Origin: Pyrocephalus nanus
Lineage: Eukaryota; Chordata; Aves; Passeriformes; Tyrannidae
Reading direction: 5' to 3'
Assembly: GCA_038380795.1 (NCBI GenBank)
Contig: CM076279.1
Location: forward strand, 511,001 to 575,000
Length of the DNA stretch: 64,000 nucleotides
The notes beneath the pieces were generated by a model, which saw only the letters and a list, made by a program, of their open reading frames with translations, did no database searches and was not told the origin of the DNA. The first letter of the stretch is position 1. Each line of letters begins with the position of its first letter. Of the stretch, positions 22,104-32,365 are shown in pieces. Made by a program: the position numbers and the translations under genes.

Positions 22104-23967
22104 TTAAATAAACTCGATGCCCTCGTACTTCACACTCCCGATCCTGGTCTCGGGCAGGAGTAAGCGCCCATCCAGCGTGAAGGCCATGATGTAGCTGGAG
22201 ATCTTGCCATTGTCCTCTTCTGATTTCAACGCCACGATGATCTGGTCATCCGTGTCTGGAATGAACTTGAAGGAGGAGAAGCCGTGGGTGGGAACCACCT
22301 CGCCCACACGCCCTACTGTCACGTCCCCGAAGTCCTGGGTGGAGCTCAGCAGCAGGTTGGTGCCTCGCCGCTCGTCCGCCCTCTCGCTGTAGCGCTCGTG
22401 GCTGGCGCGGCGCGGCAGGAAGAACCAGCGCTGCAGCGTGTCGCTCCAGGAGGCCGACTCGTGGATCAGGTACCCTGCGGCAGGAAGCGGAGTGTGAACG
22501 CACGGGGCACGTGGGCACTGGCCGGGCCCCTCCAAAACACTTCACAGGTTGCGGCCCCTGTGAACATTTCTGCCTCCTCCTGCCCCACTGCCCAACATCT
22601 CAGTCCCTTCCAGAGCCAGACAGGGGCACCTGGCACGGCCTGCTCTGCCCAGGGGCCTGCCAGCCCCGTGTCAGCTGAGCCACCCCAGCTGCTCGTGGCA
22701 CACTCAGGAGACGGAAATGGCCAGGGCAGGGGAAAGCTCTGGCCTCTGAGCCAGGACACAGGGAGGTCTCTGACTGTCAATGGCCTTTAAATCTCACCCA
22801 GTCCCAGTATCCCCAAGGAGGGTGACCAGCCCCGGAGCTGTCAAGGTGTGGGATATGGGGTGGCAAGGAGGTTGCACCCGCTCCATACCTGGGGGTCGGA
22901 TTCCTGCCGCAGCCCTCAGGGCATTGTAGTTTGCCACCCAGTTCTCGTGGCTCACGTCGCCCTTGTAGCCGATGACCTTCACCCATAGGGGGTTCTCGTT
23001 CACCACCTCCCCCGTCGTGGTGGTCCACTCCTTGCCCAGTCCCCCCACATACAGGTGCTCGTCTTTTACTGCCAGCCACTCTGCCTTGAAGCCTGCGGTG
23101 GAGAGAATGGCTTGAGAGGGGCTTGGCCAGCACAAGGGCATCAGACTGGCCCCACACCCTGAACGCCACACCCCAGAGCCTGGCGCTGGGCACAGCAGGC
23201 CCCACACAGCTGGTCCCTGGACAGGAATCGTCCCCATCCTGGCCAGGCACAGGGGTCACAGGAAAGGTACACCCCACCCCAACAAGCTGAAAAGAGCCAA
23301 GCTCGCTGCTTCGCTGCTCTGCATCCACAGGGCAGGACGGGAGCTCACCTTTCCCCACGGTGCCATCTCCATCCGGGAGGATCACCCAGGGCACCACCTT
23401 GTTGCCCTCGATCTGGTAGACCACACCAGTCCGGTCATCCACAGCATAAAGCTTCCCATTGAAAACCACCAGCTCGGAGAGCTCCATGCCCCGGCCCTTC
23501 TCAGCCAGGTGGGACTGCAGCATGCTCTCGTCCTTGTCCCACTCCACTGTCACGCTGTCCCCACTGTCTGACAGCACCAGGTAACCTTTCTTCAGGTAAC
23601 TGAACCAGGTGTGCTCCTGGGAGCCCCGGGACTGCGTGTCCAGGTCGGCGATGACACCGATGCGGTAGCGCACACCCTCGGGGTTTCTCTGGGGAGGGGA
23701 CAGCGGGTAGGTGTCATTGTAGCGGTCCCCTGCCCGCAGGCTGAGCTGCCAGGTGCGAGGGCTGGGGGGGCCATGGCGTGCTGGGGAGGAGCGGTGCAGG
23801 CAGAGGAGCAGCAGCACAAACCCCACGCAGGCTGAGGACAGCACGATGGCCTTCCAGCGCAGTCGGAAGCGGGGATCAGCACCCTTGGTCATGGACGCGA
23901 GGACAGGCAGACCACCCACGCTGATCCGGAGGGGGCTCATAGACTCATGGCAGGGCGGGACTGGCAT
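22104..23967 (-). CDS. CANT1: Soluble calcium-activated nucleotidase 1
   Basis: Golgi/ER calcium-dependent nucleotidase that prefers UDP and GDP; in mammals it supports proteoglycan glycosylation. Coding exons in transcript order: 23967-23349, 23092-22889, 22474-22104. Phases agree, giving 1194 nt or 397 aa (human 401). The start ATG at 23967 is followed by the family motif [20 protein letters not shown] signal-anchor membrane segment spans about residues 40-57, then the sequon NDT and the luminal enzyme: [72 protein letters not shown] and the C-terminal [12 protein letters not shown]. Apyrase-conserved acidic residues are present in the parts I compared. A spliced 5' UTR is indicated by an acceptor just above 23988. 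Confidence 0.96.
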
Positions 23968-23988
23968 CAGAGTGGGGGCAAGGAGAAC

Positions 23989-25500
23989 CTAGTGGAAAGA
24001 TGGGAGAGAGAAGGTCAGATTGCTGGAGTTGGCACCAACTGAGCCGGGGGGGGAACAGGACACAACCGTGAGGGGCCCCATCCCCTCTCCTGTAGCAGGA
24101 AAAGGTATTCCCACCTCATGCGGGTAGGAGCCAGCACATCCAGGGGCTGTTTGCTGCTGGAACCACTCTCAGCCCCTCTCACCTAGCCCCCCTGTGCCCT
24201 CCCTAAGCAGAAAGAGCCCCAGTGCAGTGGCAGGAACACACGACCTGCCCAGCACCTTTACCTGGCCCAGGGTCACTGCAGCCCAGGCAGGGAGCCAAAG
24301 CACCCGGCTCGGTGCAAGCCTGTATTGGGGTGTCCTGGGGTATGTTCCTGCACAGCCCCAGGAACAAGCAGGTTCCCCTCTGGGAGTGAGGATGACCTCT
24401 GCTGCCTCCAGGGAGGCTAGTCGGCTTGGCCCAGCTCCCGCAGCCCTGGGAACAGGCCCCACTGGTGAGGGGTGAATGTGTCCCCAGGCTCCGCAGGGAC
24501 ACCATGAGACACGTGGCAGCTCCGCCCGAGCAGGATGCCAACACCTGAGCAGGAAGCACAGCACAGGGCACACACCCCGACATGCTCAGCCTTAAGAGAC
24601 ACAGCAAACCCCCACCCCTGCACATGCTCACAGTGTATATTCCTCTGGGCATATGGGCACTCCAAGCCCAGCCCAGGCTGTGCCCACCCGCGGGGCCAGG
24701 GCACCGGCACATCTCCTCGCTGCCACCTCCCTCCCTGCTGCACAGTGGACGTGGCAGTGGCCTGGACTCCCGCAGAGGGGCACTCCGGGCTGCGCAGGGG
24801 GCAAGAAGCCCCCAGGACCGGACCCATGCTTGTTCCGCGCCATGCAGCCTGGGGAGAGAACCCCAGCTCACGGCAGGGAAAGGGGTCCCCAGCTGCCATC
24901 CCAGGGCTGTCCCCAAAGGGGCCGTGTCCCCGCGCTGGGCTCGAGTCGCGCTCCCCGCAGGATCTCAATGTGCCTTTCAGCAGCCCGAGCGGCGAACAGA
25001 GCTGGCATTGAGCGTGGGGGGCCGACCCTGGGCAGGGAGGCTCCGGCGCGGCGGGGACAGGAGAGCCCGTGGGGCGGCTGCTCGGCCCGGGACCCCGCTG
25101 GGGCGGCGTGGGGAGCGCCCCTCGCCCTGCCGGGACCCTGGAGCATCGCCCTCGGCAGGTCCCAGCGCATCCCTCCTTGGGTGTACTAACTCCCACCGCG
25201 GCTGTAGAGACCCCAGCACGGCCTCGGGGACCCCCAAAACCCCGGGCCACGGGCACAGGCACCCTCCCGGGCACGGACACGGGGACCACCCCAACACCCA
25301 CGGGCACGGACACGGGGACCCCCCCATCTCCGCCGGGTGCGCCCGTGGGGACCCCCGCGCCTCTTCCCGGGCAAGCCACTGGACCGAGCGGGGCCCTGAG
25401 GTCCCCGCGCCCCCCGCTCGCTGCACAGCCCCGGAGACCCTGCCGTTCCCGCCCGGGCAGGGCGCTCGGGGCCCGCGGTGCCAGCGCCGGCTGGAGACCC
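23989..25500 (-). other. CANT1: CANT1 5' UTR intron (leader intron)
   Basis: The first coding exon is preceded by the acceptor TTTCCACTAG at 23989-23998, so the leader is spliced. Upstream to the CpG island at about 25.0-25.8 kb I see no further coding sequence. Non-coding leader exons are likely but their limits cannot be fixed. Confidence 0.55.
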
Positions 25501-25830
25501 CCGGCTGCCGTCCCGGCGCCCCCGCCCCTGTCCCCGCTCACCGCGGCGCCGCCGCTCCCCCGCCGCGCGCAGCCGCCGCCTACAGCTCCCGGCGGCCCCG
25601 CGCCCCGCGACCGGCAGCCGCCAGAGCTCCGCGCCCAGAGAACTACAACTCCCAGCGGCCCCCGGGCTGCACTGCCCGCCCGCCGCGGGGGCTGCCGGGA
25701 CCTGCAGTCCGCGCCGGGCCGGGCCCCTCCCGGGCAGGGCCTCGCACAGGGCGGCCGGAGGAGTCGGAGCTGCGGGGCGGGCACAGCCCGACTGTCCGGA
25801 GGACATGACCTCGCTGGCCTGCAGCAGATT
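25000..25830 (-). promoter_or_regulatory. CANT1: CANT1 CpG-island promoter region
   Basis: A strong CpG island upstream of CANT1 contains two ZNF143/Staf-like elements: CTACAGCTCCCGGCGG at 25580-25595 and ACTACAACTCCCAGC at 25642-25656. This ACTACAAYTCCCAGC motif is typical of CpG-island promoters, generally close to the start site. Assignment to CANT1 is by position; no divergent plus-strand gene begins here as far as I can see. Confidence 0.5.
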
Positions 25831-25860
25831 CTGCAGGCCCTAGCCTGCAGCAGATTCTGT
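25816..25860. repeat. Tandem duplication, about 28-bp unit
   Basis: The string CCTGCAGCAGATTCTG occurs twice about 28 bp apart at the edge of the CANT1 CpG island. Confidence 0.7.
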
Positions 25861-26097
25861 CGCTGTGCCGGCTGTCCCCCGTGCCCCTCTGCCCCTGGGG
25901 GTGTGGGGAGCGGGACAGATCCAGCCGTGGGGTGCGGGACCCTTGTGCGTGTCCGGCCACCAAAAGCTGGTTCCCGGTGGGGCTCTGCTGGCCCCGGTAT
26001 CCTCGGGGCTGAGAACGGCCGGCGGCGCTCCCGGCGTGGGGCAGGGTCCTGCCTCGGGGCCAGCGACACCCGCCGGGGGCCCACTCGTGACCGTGGC

Positions 26098-26221
26098 GGG
26101 GCCGGCCCCGGGAGCACACACGGTTCATTCGGCCGGCCCCGGGAGCACACACGGGTAATTGGGCCGGCCCCGGGAGCACACACGGTTCATTCGGCCGGCC
26201 CCGGGAGCACACATGGTTAAG
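26098..26221. repeat. Minisatellite, 31-bp unit, four copies
   Basis: GGAGCACACACGG recurs at 26111, 26142, 26173 and 26204, an exact 31-bp period. Each copy carries a GGCCGGCCCCGGG block (a FseI-like palindrome) followed by a variable TTCATTC/TAATTG/TTAAGG spacer. Copies 1 and 3 are the most alike. Confidence 0.9.
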
Positions 26222-28829
26222 GCGGCCGCGGGCGCACATCTGGCGGGGGAGGGCTGCGAGCCTCGTCCCGCGCCTCGCTGCCTCCTGCGCTTCCCAAAAG
26301 TGCATTTCCGCCCGGGCCGGGCGAGGAGAAGGCTCCGAAGCGGGAGACACCGATCGGCCACGGGCAGGCTCTGCCCCGGCCTGGGGGATGCTCTAGGGCA
26401 GCAAAGGCAGCGCCGGGAGGGAGCAGCCCTGCCCCAGAGGTATGTGGGGGTCAGGTTTTGGGGGGCCCTGCAGGCCTGGGCACCGGGCCCAGAGCTGCAC
26501 CGTGGTATGCTCCCATCTGCGGCTGCTGCGGCATCCCTGCGGAGTCACCCAGGGCGGCTCGCCTCGCCAGGATCTCGGGTGCCCTGGGGCAGGTCCAGCG
26601 AGGGGCACCGGTCCGTGTGCCCCCCCTGCCCAGTGAGGTCCCTGTCCTGCCTGTGAAGGGGTGGTGGGCATCACAGGGCTGAGCCTCACAGTCCTCTGAG
26701 GGCATAGCCTGACCCACCGAGGCTCAGGGAGGACACAGATCCCTCCCAGCCCTGCCCCCGCTGTGGTCCCAAAAAATCTGTCCCTACGAACACATCAAAC
26801 TCAGGCTGGGCCCCCCCCAGCACCTCTGTAGGGGACACATTGGCTGCTGGGGTCCCCTGCACAATATCTTACTGGTGCTGCAGGAGCTGGAGGGCTGCAA
26901 CCACGCCGTGCAGACCCTACCCTGCTGCCTGCAGGGTCTGCACTGCTCCAGGAGGGAAAATGGGCTCTACAACCATTCTAGCTGCTGCAGCAGAACGTGG
27001 GGGTCCTGTCGCACCAGCATGATCCCAGAGGCATCCCAGCTCCAGCTGCTGTGGAGCAGGGAAGTCTGTATCCAGCACCCTGAGTGGAGGGACAAGCAGA
27101 GGGTGCAGGTCCTGCCGCCTACACGCCACCCTGAGCCCCTTGTTCCTCCCCCAGGGTTTGTTCTGTTTCATCCCGGTCTTTATCTCTGCCTGGAATGTAT
27201 TTTGGGATGTTTTGACTTGCAGTCCCAAGGCTTCCGCAGCCGCTGAGTTTCAATCTCCAACCGTTCCTGGAGAGCATCCAATCCTGACAGGAAAAACCGC
27301 GTCCCTCGGCAGGGCTGTGTGTGCCCGCACGCACGTGAGCACCTCCCGCCCGGCACACCTGTGGGGTACAGGGGACACGCTGGGGGCCCTGAGAGCCCCC
27401 CGTGCCCTGTGTGTGCCACATGCTGGCCTCCATTCCCGGCAGCCTGGGAAACACTGCCTTCTGCAGTGGGAACTTCCTGGTGAGGTTTTCTCCTCGGGGA
27501 GCAGCTCCCTGCGACACTGCGTTTTCCCCAGGGCTGAGCCTGCTCTGGGTCCCAGGGGAATGTCTGATTTCATGGTCTCAGAGCTGAGGGAATCCACAGG
27601 CTTCCCATGCTCCCGGCATGCTCCATGCCGTGCTCAGAGGCTCAAGGCCAGGCAGGGTGAGCAGAGCCAGGACCAAGGCTGGCCCTGGGTGATACCTGCT
27701 CACGAGCCCCTCACTTGACCTTCTCCATGCTTCAATCCACGAATCTGCCTCTCCCCTGCCTCAGAGCTGAGTGCCCACAGCCCTGCTGGGGTAAGAGATG
27801 GTGGGACAGAGGGGCCCAGGAACCATGCAAATGGGCCAGGCACTTAGCAGAGGGTGAAGAGGGTGCATCACTTCGCCCCTTCCCGGTTCCAGTGACTCAT
27901 GATCCAGTCATCTGCCCTGGCCTCGAATGCCCTCTGTACCCACTGCAGGAGCACACACAGTCCCTGGACCCCCTTCTTGGGAACAAGAGTAACAGCCCCC
28001 CAACACTGACTGAGGGCCCCGGTGCTCCGAGAACAGGCATTCCCCAAAACAACAGGATTCTGCCCCAGAATCCCTCCTGGCCTCGCCCACCGCCAGGACA
28101 GGGCAGGGCAGGGCTGTACAGGCCCTTTGCCCCTTGGGCCGTGCTCTAGGATGCCCAGAGCGTGTGCAGCATGGCCGGGTGGTGAGGCTGCCTGGGAGGG
28201 GAGAACGGCAAAGGCCGCACCCAGTCCCAACCCAGAGAGGCGCCTGGCTAAGACAGGAGACTGGGGAGCACCCAGCCCCATCCCAGCCCAGCACCACTCA
28301 GACCCTGCTGGCGTGGGATGCCGAGCACTGGGCAGTGCCACACGCCTGTTTGGCCAGGGCTGTCCTGGCGCCTCGGGGCCGAAGGACGAGGAGCTGCGTG
28401 CCCAGCCCCACGTCTCCAGCAGATATGGCTGTGATAAGGCAGGGAAGGGCCATGGAGGGCCCGGGCTGGGCCACGGTGCCACCACCACTGCAAATATTAG
28501 TTTTGGCCCCACACAGGATGTGGTCTCCTAAGAAGGTTTCTCCCTGTGGTAGCCAGCTCTGAGTTGGGGTTGCCAGCCCACATCCATGTCTCTGAAGAAG
28601 ACGGTCTTGTGCCCTTGCAAACATTTCGGCTAGCAGCCCCTGGGGCACAGGAGCCCCCTGCAGAGCCTGTGCAGCCTGTGCTGCATCCTTTCAGGAGTGG
28701 GGACGGAGATATGCTCCCCAGACAGGGCTGGAGTCCCACACACAGGCAGGGCTGCACCCTGACATTTGCCTCATGGCATCTGGAGCTGCCTGTAATTTTT
28801 CAGGTGCTGACATCCTAAGTTGCTGCTCT
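26222..28829. other. CANT1-C1QTNF1 intergenic region
   Basis: CpG density falls away after about 26.4 kb. Open frames here show no recognisable domain, no codon-like conservation and no convincing splice-site series. It probably includes C1QTNF1 upstream regulatory DNA. Confidence 0.5.
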
Positions 28830-28849
28830 TGGGCATTCATGGGACGCAG

Positions 28850-28942
28850 CTGAAACCAGGCTGAGCAGGAGCAGCAGCACTCGGCCCAGGACTTGGCTGG
28901 TCATCCAGAGCCTGCTGCTCCATTCAGCCCTCAGCTCTCCAG
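28850..28942 (+). other. C1QTNF1: Possible non-coding 5' exon of C1QTNF1
   Basis: The coding exon of C1QTNF1 begins after an acceptor CCTCACAG at 29171-29178, so a spliced leader is expected. The segment ending CTCTCCAG/GTAATCC at 28942 offers a good donor about 235 bp upstream. The 5' boundary is unknown. Confidence 0.3.
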
Positions 28943-29192
28943 GTAATCCCCTCTGTACCAGGACTCGGGAGACTGCATGGCCCTGGCTCACATGCTGGTG
29001 AGCCCAGAGCCTCCACACTGCCCCAGTGTGGGTCTCCCCAGGTGCTCACTGGGGTGACACAGTGTCCCACAGCCCAGCCAGAAGCCTAGGGGTGTGCAGT
29101 GCACAGGTCCTGTCCCAGGACAGGACAGGGTATGGCTGGGTTGGGCATTTCCACACTCCTGTCCCTGGCACCTCACAGGGCACTGCCAAGGC

Positions 29193-30466
29193 ATGGAGGG
29201 GCTGTGGGCACATGGTGTCCTGCTGCTCTGCCTGCTGCTGTCCTGCCCTGTGGGGAGCCAGACTGGACCCCGCCCCGACCAGCAGTGGTGGACAGATGCT
29301 GAAGAGGCTCCGTCCCAGCACCAGGCTGCCAGGTGAGGGGACCCCAGGGCCAGGGCACTGCAAACTGGGAGCCAAGGCAGCCTTGGTGCCGCAGAGGGCC
29401 CCTGCTTTCCCCCGTAGCTCCCTGTTGGGCTTTGCTTTCTGCCTTGCCAGGGCCACACGGGAGCAGAAGGGTGATGGTGCCCAGGAGGGGCTGCCCCCAC
29501 GGCCCCGCTGTGTCCGCTGCTGCCCCTCGCCTGACCAGTACCAGATCAACATGACCATCCTGAAAGGTGAGGGCTGGCAGGACCCCACTCTGTGTGCCAG
29601 CATCTGTTGCCCCACAACCAGTGCCACTCTGGGTTCCCAGTGCCAGCTCTTGCACAGACTGGGAGCAAGAAGCTGGGGTGGTACCTGTGGTTCAGTGCCC
29701 TGCATGAGCAGAGGGCAGGAGCCACACCAGGGTGTGAGCAGCCCCTGCTCTGGTGGCCTCTGGGCAGCAGCACCAGAGCCTGGGGAGGGGGCAGGGGCAG
29801 GACTGGGGCATCCCTGCTGCCTCCATCCTTCTCTGTCAGGAAAACGGGCCTTCAGGATGTGGGTTCAGTGCTGGCCCCCGCCTGACAGTCCAGCTCTCCC
29901 TCCTGCTCTGCCCAGGGGAGAAGGGGGACCGTGGCGAGCGTGGCATCCAGGGCAAGTTTGGCAAGACAGGGGTGGCCGGCAGCAGGGGCCACGCGGGGCC
30001 CAAGGGACAGAAGGGCAGCGTGGGCGCCCCGGGGGAGCGCTGCAAGAACCACTACGCCGCCTTCTCCGTGGGCCGCAAGAAACCCCTGCACAGCAATGAC
30101 TACTACCAGACCCTCATCTTCGACACGGAGTTTGTCAACCTCTACAGCCACTTCAACATGTTCACGGGCAAGTTTTACTGCTACGTCCCTGGGATCTACT
30201 ACTTCAGCCTCAATGTGCACACCTGGAACCAGAAGGAGACATACCTGCACATCATGCACAATGGGGCAGAGGTGGTGATCCTCTACGCCCAGGTGAGTGA
30301 CCGCAGCATCATGCAGAGCCAGAGCGTCATGCTGGAGTTGCAGGAGCAGGACGAGGTCTGGGTGCGGCTCTACAAGGGTGAGCGTGAGAATGCCGTCTTC
30401 AGCGATGAGTATGACACTTACATCACCTTCACTGGCCACCTCATCAAGTACAGTGGAGACCCCTGA
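29193..30466 (+). CDS. C1QTNF1: Complement C1q tumor necrosis factor-related protein 1
   Basis: Secreted C1q/TNF-superfamily protein (CTRP1), an adipokine and vascular factor in mammals. Coding exons: 29193-29332, 29451-29566, 29916-30466; 807 nt, 268 aa (human 281). A signal peptide spans about residues 1-22 ([13 protein letters not shown]). A short variable region follows with paired cysteines (CVRCCPSP) and the sequon in QINMTILK. A collagen-like Gly-X-Y stretch (about residues 86-127) starts [10 protein letters not shown]. The C1q globular head, [13 protein letters not shown] to the end, holds [30 protein letters not shown] and [14 protein letters not shown], close to other CTRP1 proteins. 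The collagen part and head share the last exon, as in related genes. Confidence 0.96.
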
Positions 30467-30960
30467 ACACCAGCCCCCCTCACACACTCCTCGTGCACTG
30501 GCCGAGGAGCCCCTGTGCCCTCTCATCCTGGGCATGCCACCCCCATTATGCTGTTATCCACCCACCCTACTGCCACTACCCTCAGCAGCTGCCTCAACGT
30601 GTGAATTCCCCCACTCCAGCTTCTTGAGACCGATCAGACACACCTGGAGGAGTTGGAGCTATTTCCAGCCCCTGCCACATCTGTGACTGGGAAGCAGCTG
30701 CTCACCTGGGGTGGGCAGGGAGCTCTCTCCATGCCCCCTACACCTGCTCCATAGCTGGGTTTGCTGGGCACAGCCCACTGTGGCACCGGCTGAGCTGGTG
30801 GCACCAGGGGAACAGTGTGACTGCTCATGCCCTGGTGCAAGCCAGCTCAGACACGTGCACCATGTTCCTCCTCCTCGCACCATGCTGTATTTCCTGCCTC
30901 GAATGGGCAGAGGGTGCTCAGCGCCATCAGGAAAGGCAATAAACCACTAAGGACCCCCTT
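30467..30960 (+). other. C1QTNF1: C1QTNF1 3' UTR with AATAAA signal
   Basis: An AATAAA at 30938-30943 lies 472 bp after the stop codon and is the likeliest poly(A) signal. A weaker ATTAAA at 31229-31234 could give a longer 3' UTR. Confidence 0.6.
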
Positions 30961-31870
30961 TCCTTCTGCAGAGCTGGGGGCCAGTGGGGCGGGCGTTGCA
31001 TACCCTTGGTGGGAGCAGATTGTGTCAGTTCCCTCTGCGGGTCCCCTCACTGCTCACCACAGCCTCTGCTTGGGAGGGGCTGGCTCCCCACCGGCAGCCC
31101 TGAGCACAGAGCCTTCGGCCTCAGCCACTTCCTCTTCCGTTACATTATCTGCTGGCCAGGCTTCTTGTTTGTGTAGATGCCGCAACGGCGTGGGGCAGCA
31201 TTCTGACCCCCTGTATAGCTCGTGCTACATTAAACACTCCACATTTCCAGCCTTGCTCACACCCTCAGTTTCCTCTTGCTTTGTATGTGTGGAGGCTCCA
31301 AAGGGCTCCCAACGTTTCTGTTCCTGGGGTGCTGGGGCTTCCCCAGAGCCATGGGCTGGTACGGTGCTGTCGAGCTGGGAGTGGAGACGGAAGGTCAGAC
31401 TGTCCCTGGAGAGGCAGGGGTCCTGTCCTGGGTCTGCAGGAGGGCCAGCTGCGTCCTGAGGGCTGGGAGCTGAGCACAGTGACAGAACTGCCACCCTGGG
31501 AACAGGGCAGGCTGGGGAGGGCTGCCAAGAGTCCAGGTCATCCGGCACATCCCCAGAGAAGAGGCAGGTCTGAGGTGAAGCTGGGGGTCAGGGTCTGGAA
31601 CGGTAGGTCCGTGGCTGGGCTGAGCAGGGCTGCAGCTGGAGACCAGCATCCCAAACACATCAGAGAAAGGACTAGGGGGTCAGGCTGAACTTAAATAGAG
31701 CCCTGGCCCCACAGGTGGGGAGGTGGGGGATGGAGGATGTCCAGGTGAGGCTGGTCAGGGCATCCACTGCTGTGCCTGTGTGGCATGGGCAGCAACCCAG
31801 GTCCCAGCCTAGTCCCATAGCAGGGCCAAAGCCTCCTGGCTGCACCAGCCCCTCAGGACCAGGTACCATT
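30961..31870. other. C1QTNF1-ENGASE intergenic region
   Basis: No gene recognised. It may include an extended C1QTNF1 3' UTR to about 31250. Confidence 0.5.
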
Positions 31871-32225
31871 TCCATTCCAGTCTGCACAGCAGGGCCTGCT
31901 CTGGGACACAGGTTGCATCCCAGCACACAGATCCTATCCTGGGACACATGTTCTATTGCAGGACACACAGCCTGCTCCCAGGAGAGATGTCTCATCCTAG
32001 GAGACACATCCCCATCCTGGGACACATGGCCCCTCATCCCAGCACACTAGTGCCATCCCAGGTCACACGTCCCATCCCAGAACACAAAGTCCATCCCGAG
32101 ACATGTGGTTCCATCCCAGGACATGCATCCCATCCCAGGACACATGTTCTATCCCAGCATACATGTCCCATCCCAGGACGCGCGTCCCTTTTCCGGGACT
32201 CGCGGTGCATCCCAGGACACGTCCC
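31870..32225. repeat. Degenerate minisatellite upstream of ENGASE
   Basis: A diverged tandem array of about 16-20-bp units built on CATCCCAGGACACATG, with roughly 18 irregular copies. It ends where the ENGASE CpG island begins. Divergence among copies suggests an old array. Confidence 0.8.
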
Positions 32226-32365
32226 GCCCCGGGCCTCGCAGGGGCGGGCGGTGCGGGGGGCGGTGCGGGGCCGGTGAGGGCGGAGCTGCGGGGCCGCACC
32301 CCCGGGAAAGCCGGGCCCGGTGGCGGCCCCGCCGTCAGTGCGGCAGCGGCGGCGGCAGCAGCGCC
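32226..32365 (+). promoter_or_regulatory. ENGASE: ENGASE CpG-island promoter and 5' UTR
   Basis: A short CpG-dense region lies between the minisatellite and the ENGASE ATG at 32366, ending in a (GGC)n leader. No TATA box is seen. The start site must be close because the repeat array ends only about 140 bp upstream. Confidence 0.5.

Noticed and set aside
24417..26183. 588-codon minus-strand open frame through the CANT1 promoter
   Set aside because: Runs through a CpG island and the 31-bp minisatellite; the translation includes the repeat and has no domain. It is a by-product of composition.
26098..26221. Regularly spaced repeats resembling a CRISPR array
   Set aside because: The 31-bp units are contiguous with only short variable parts, in vertebrate DNA with no cas genes: a minisatellite.
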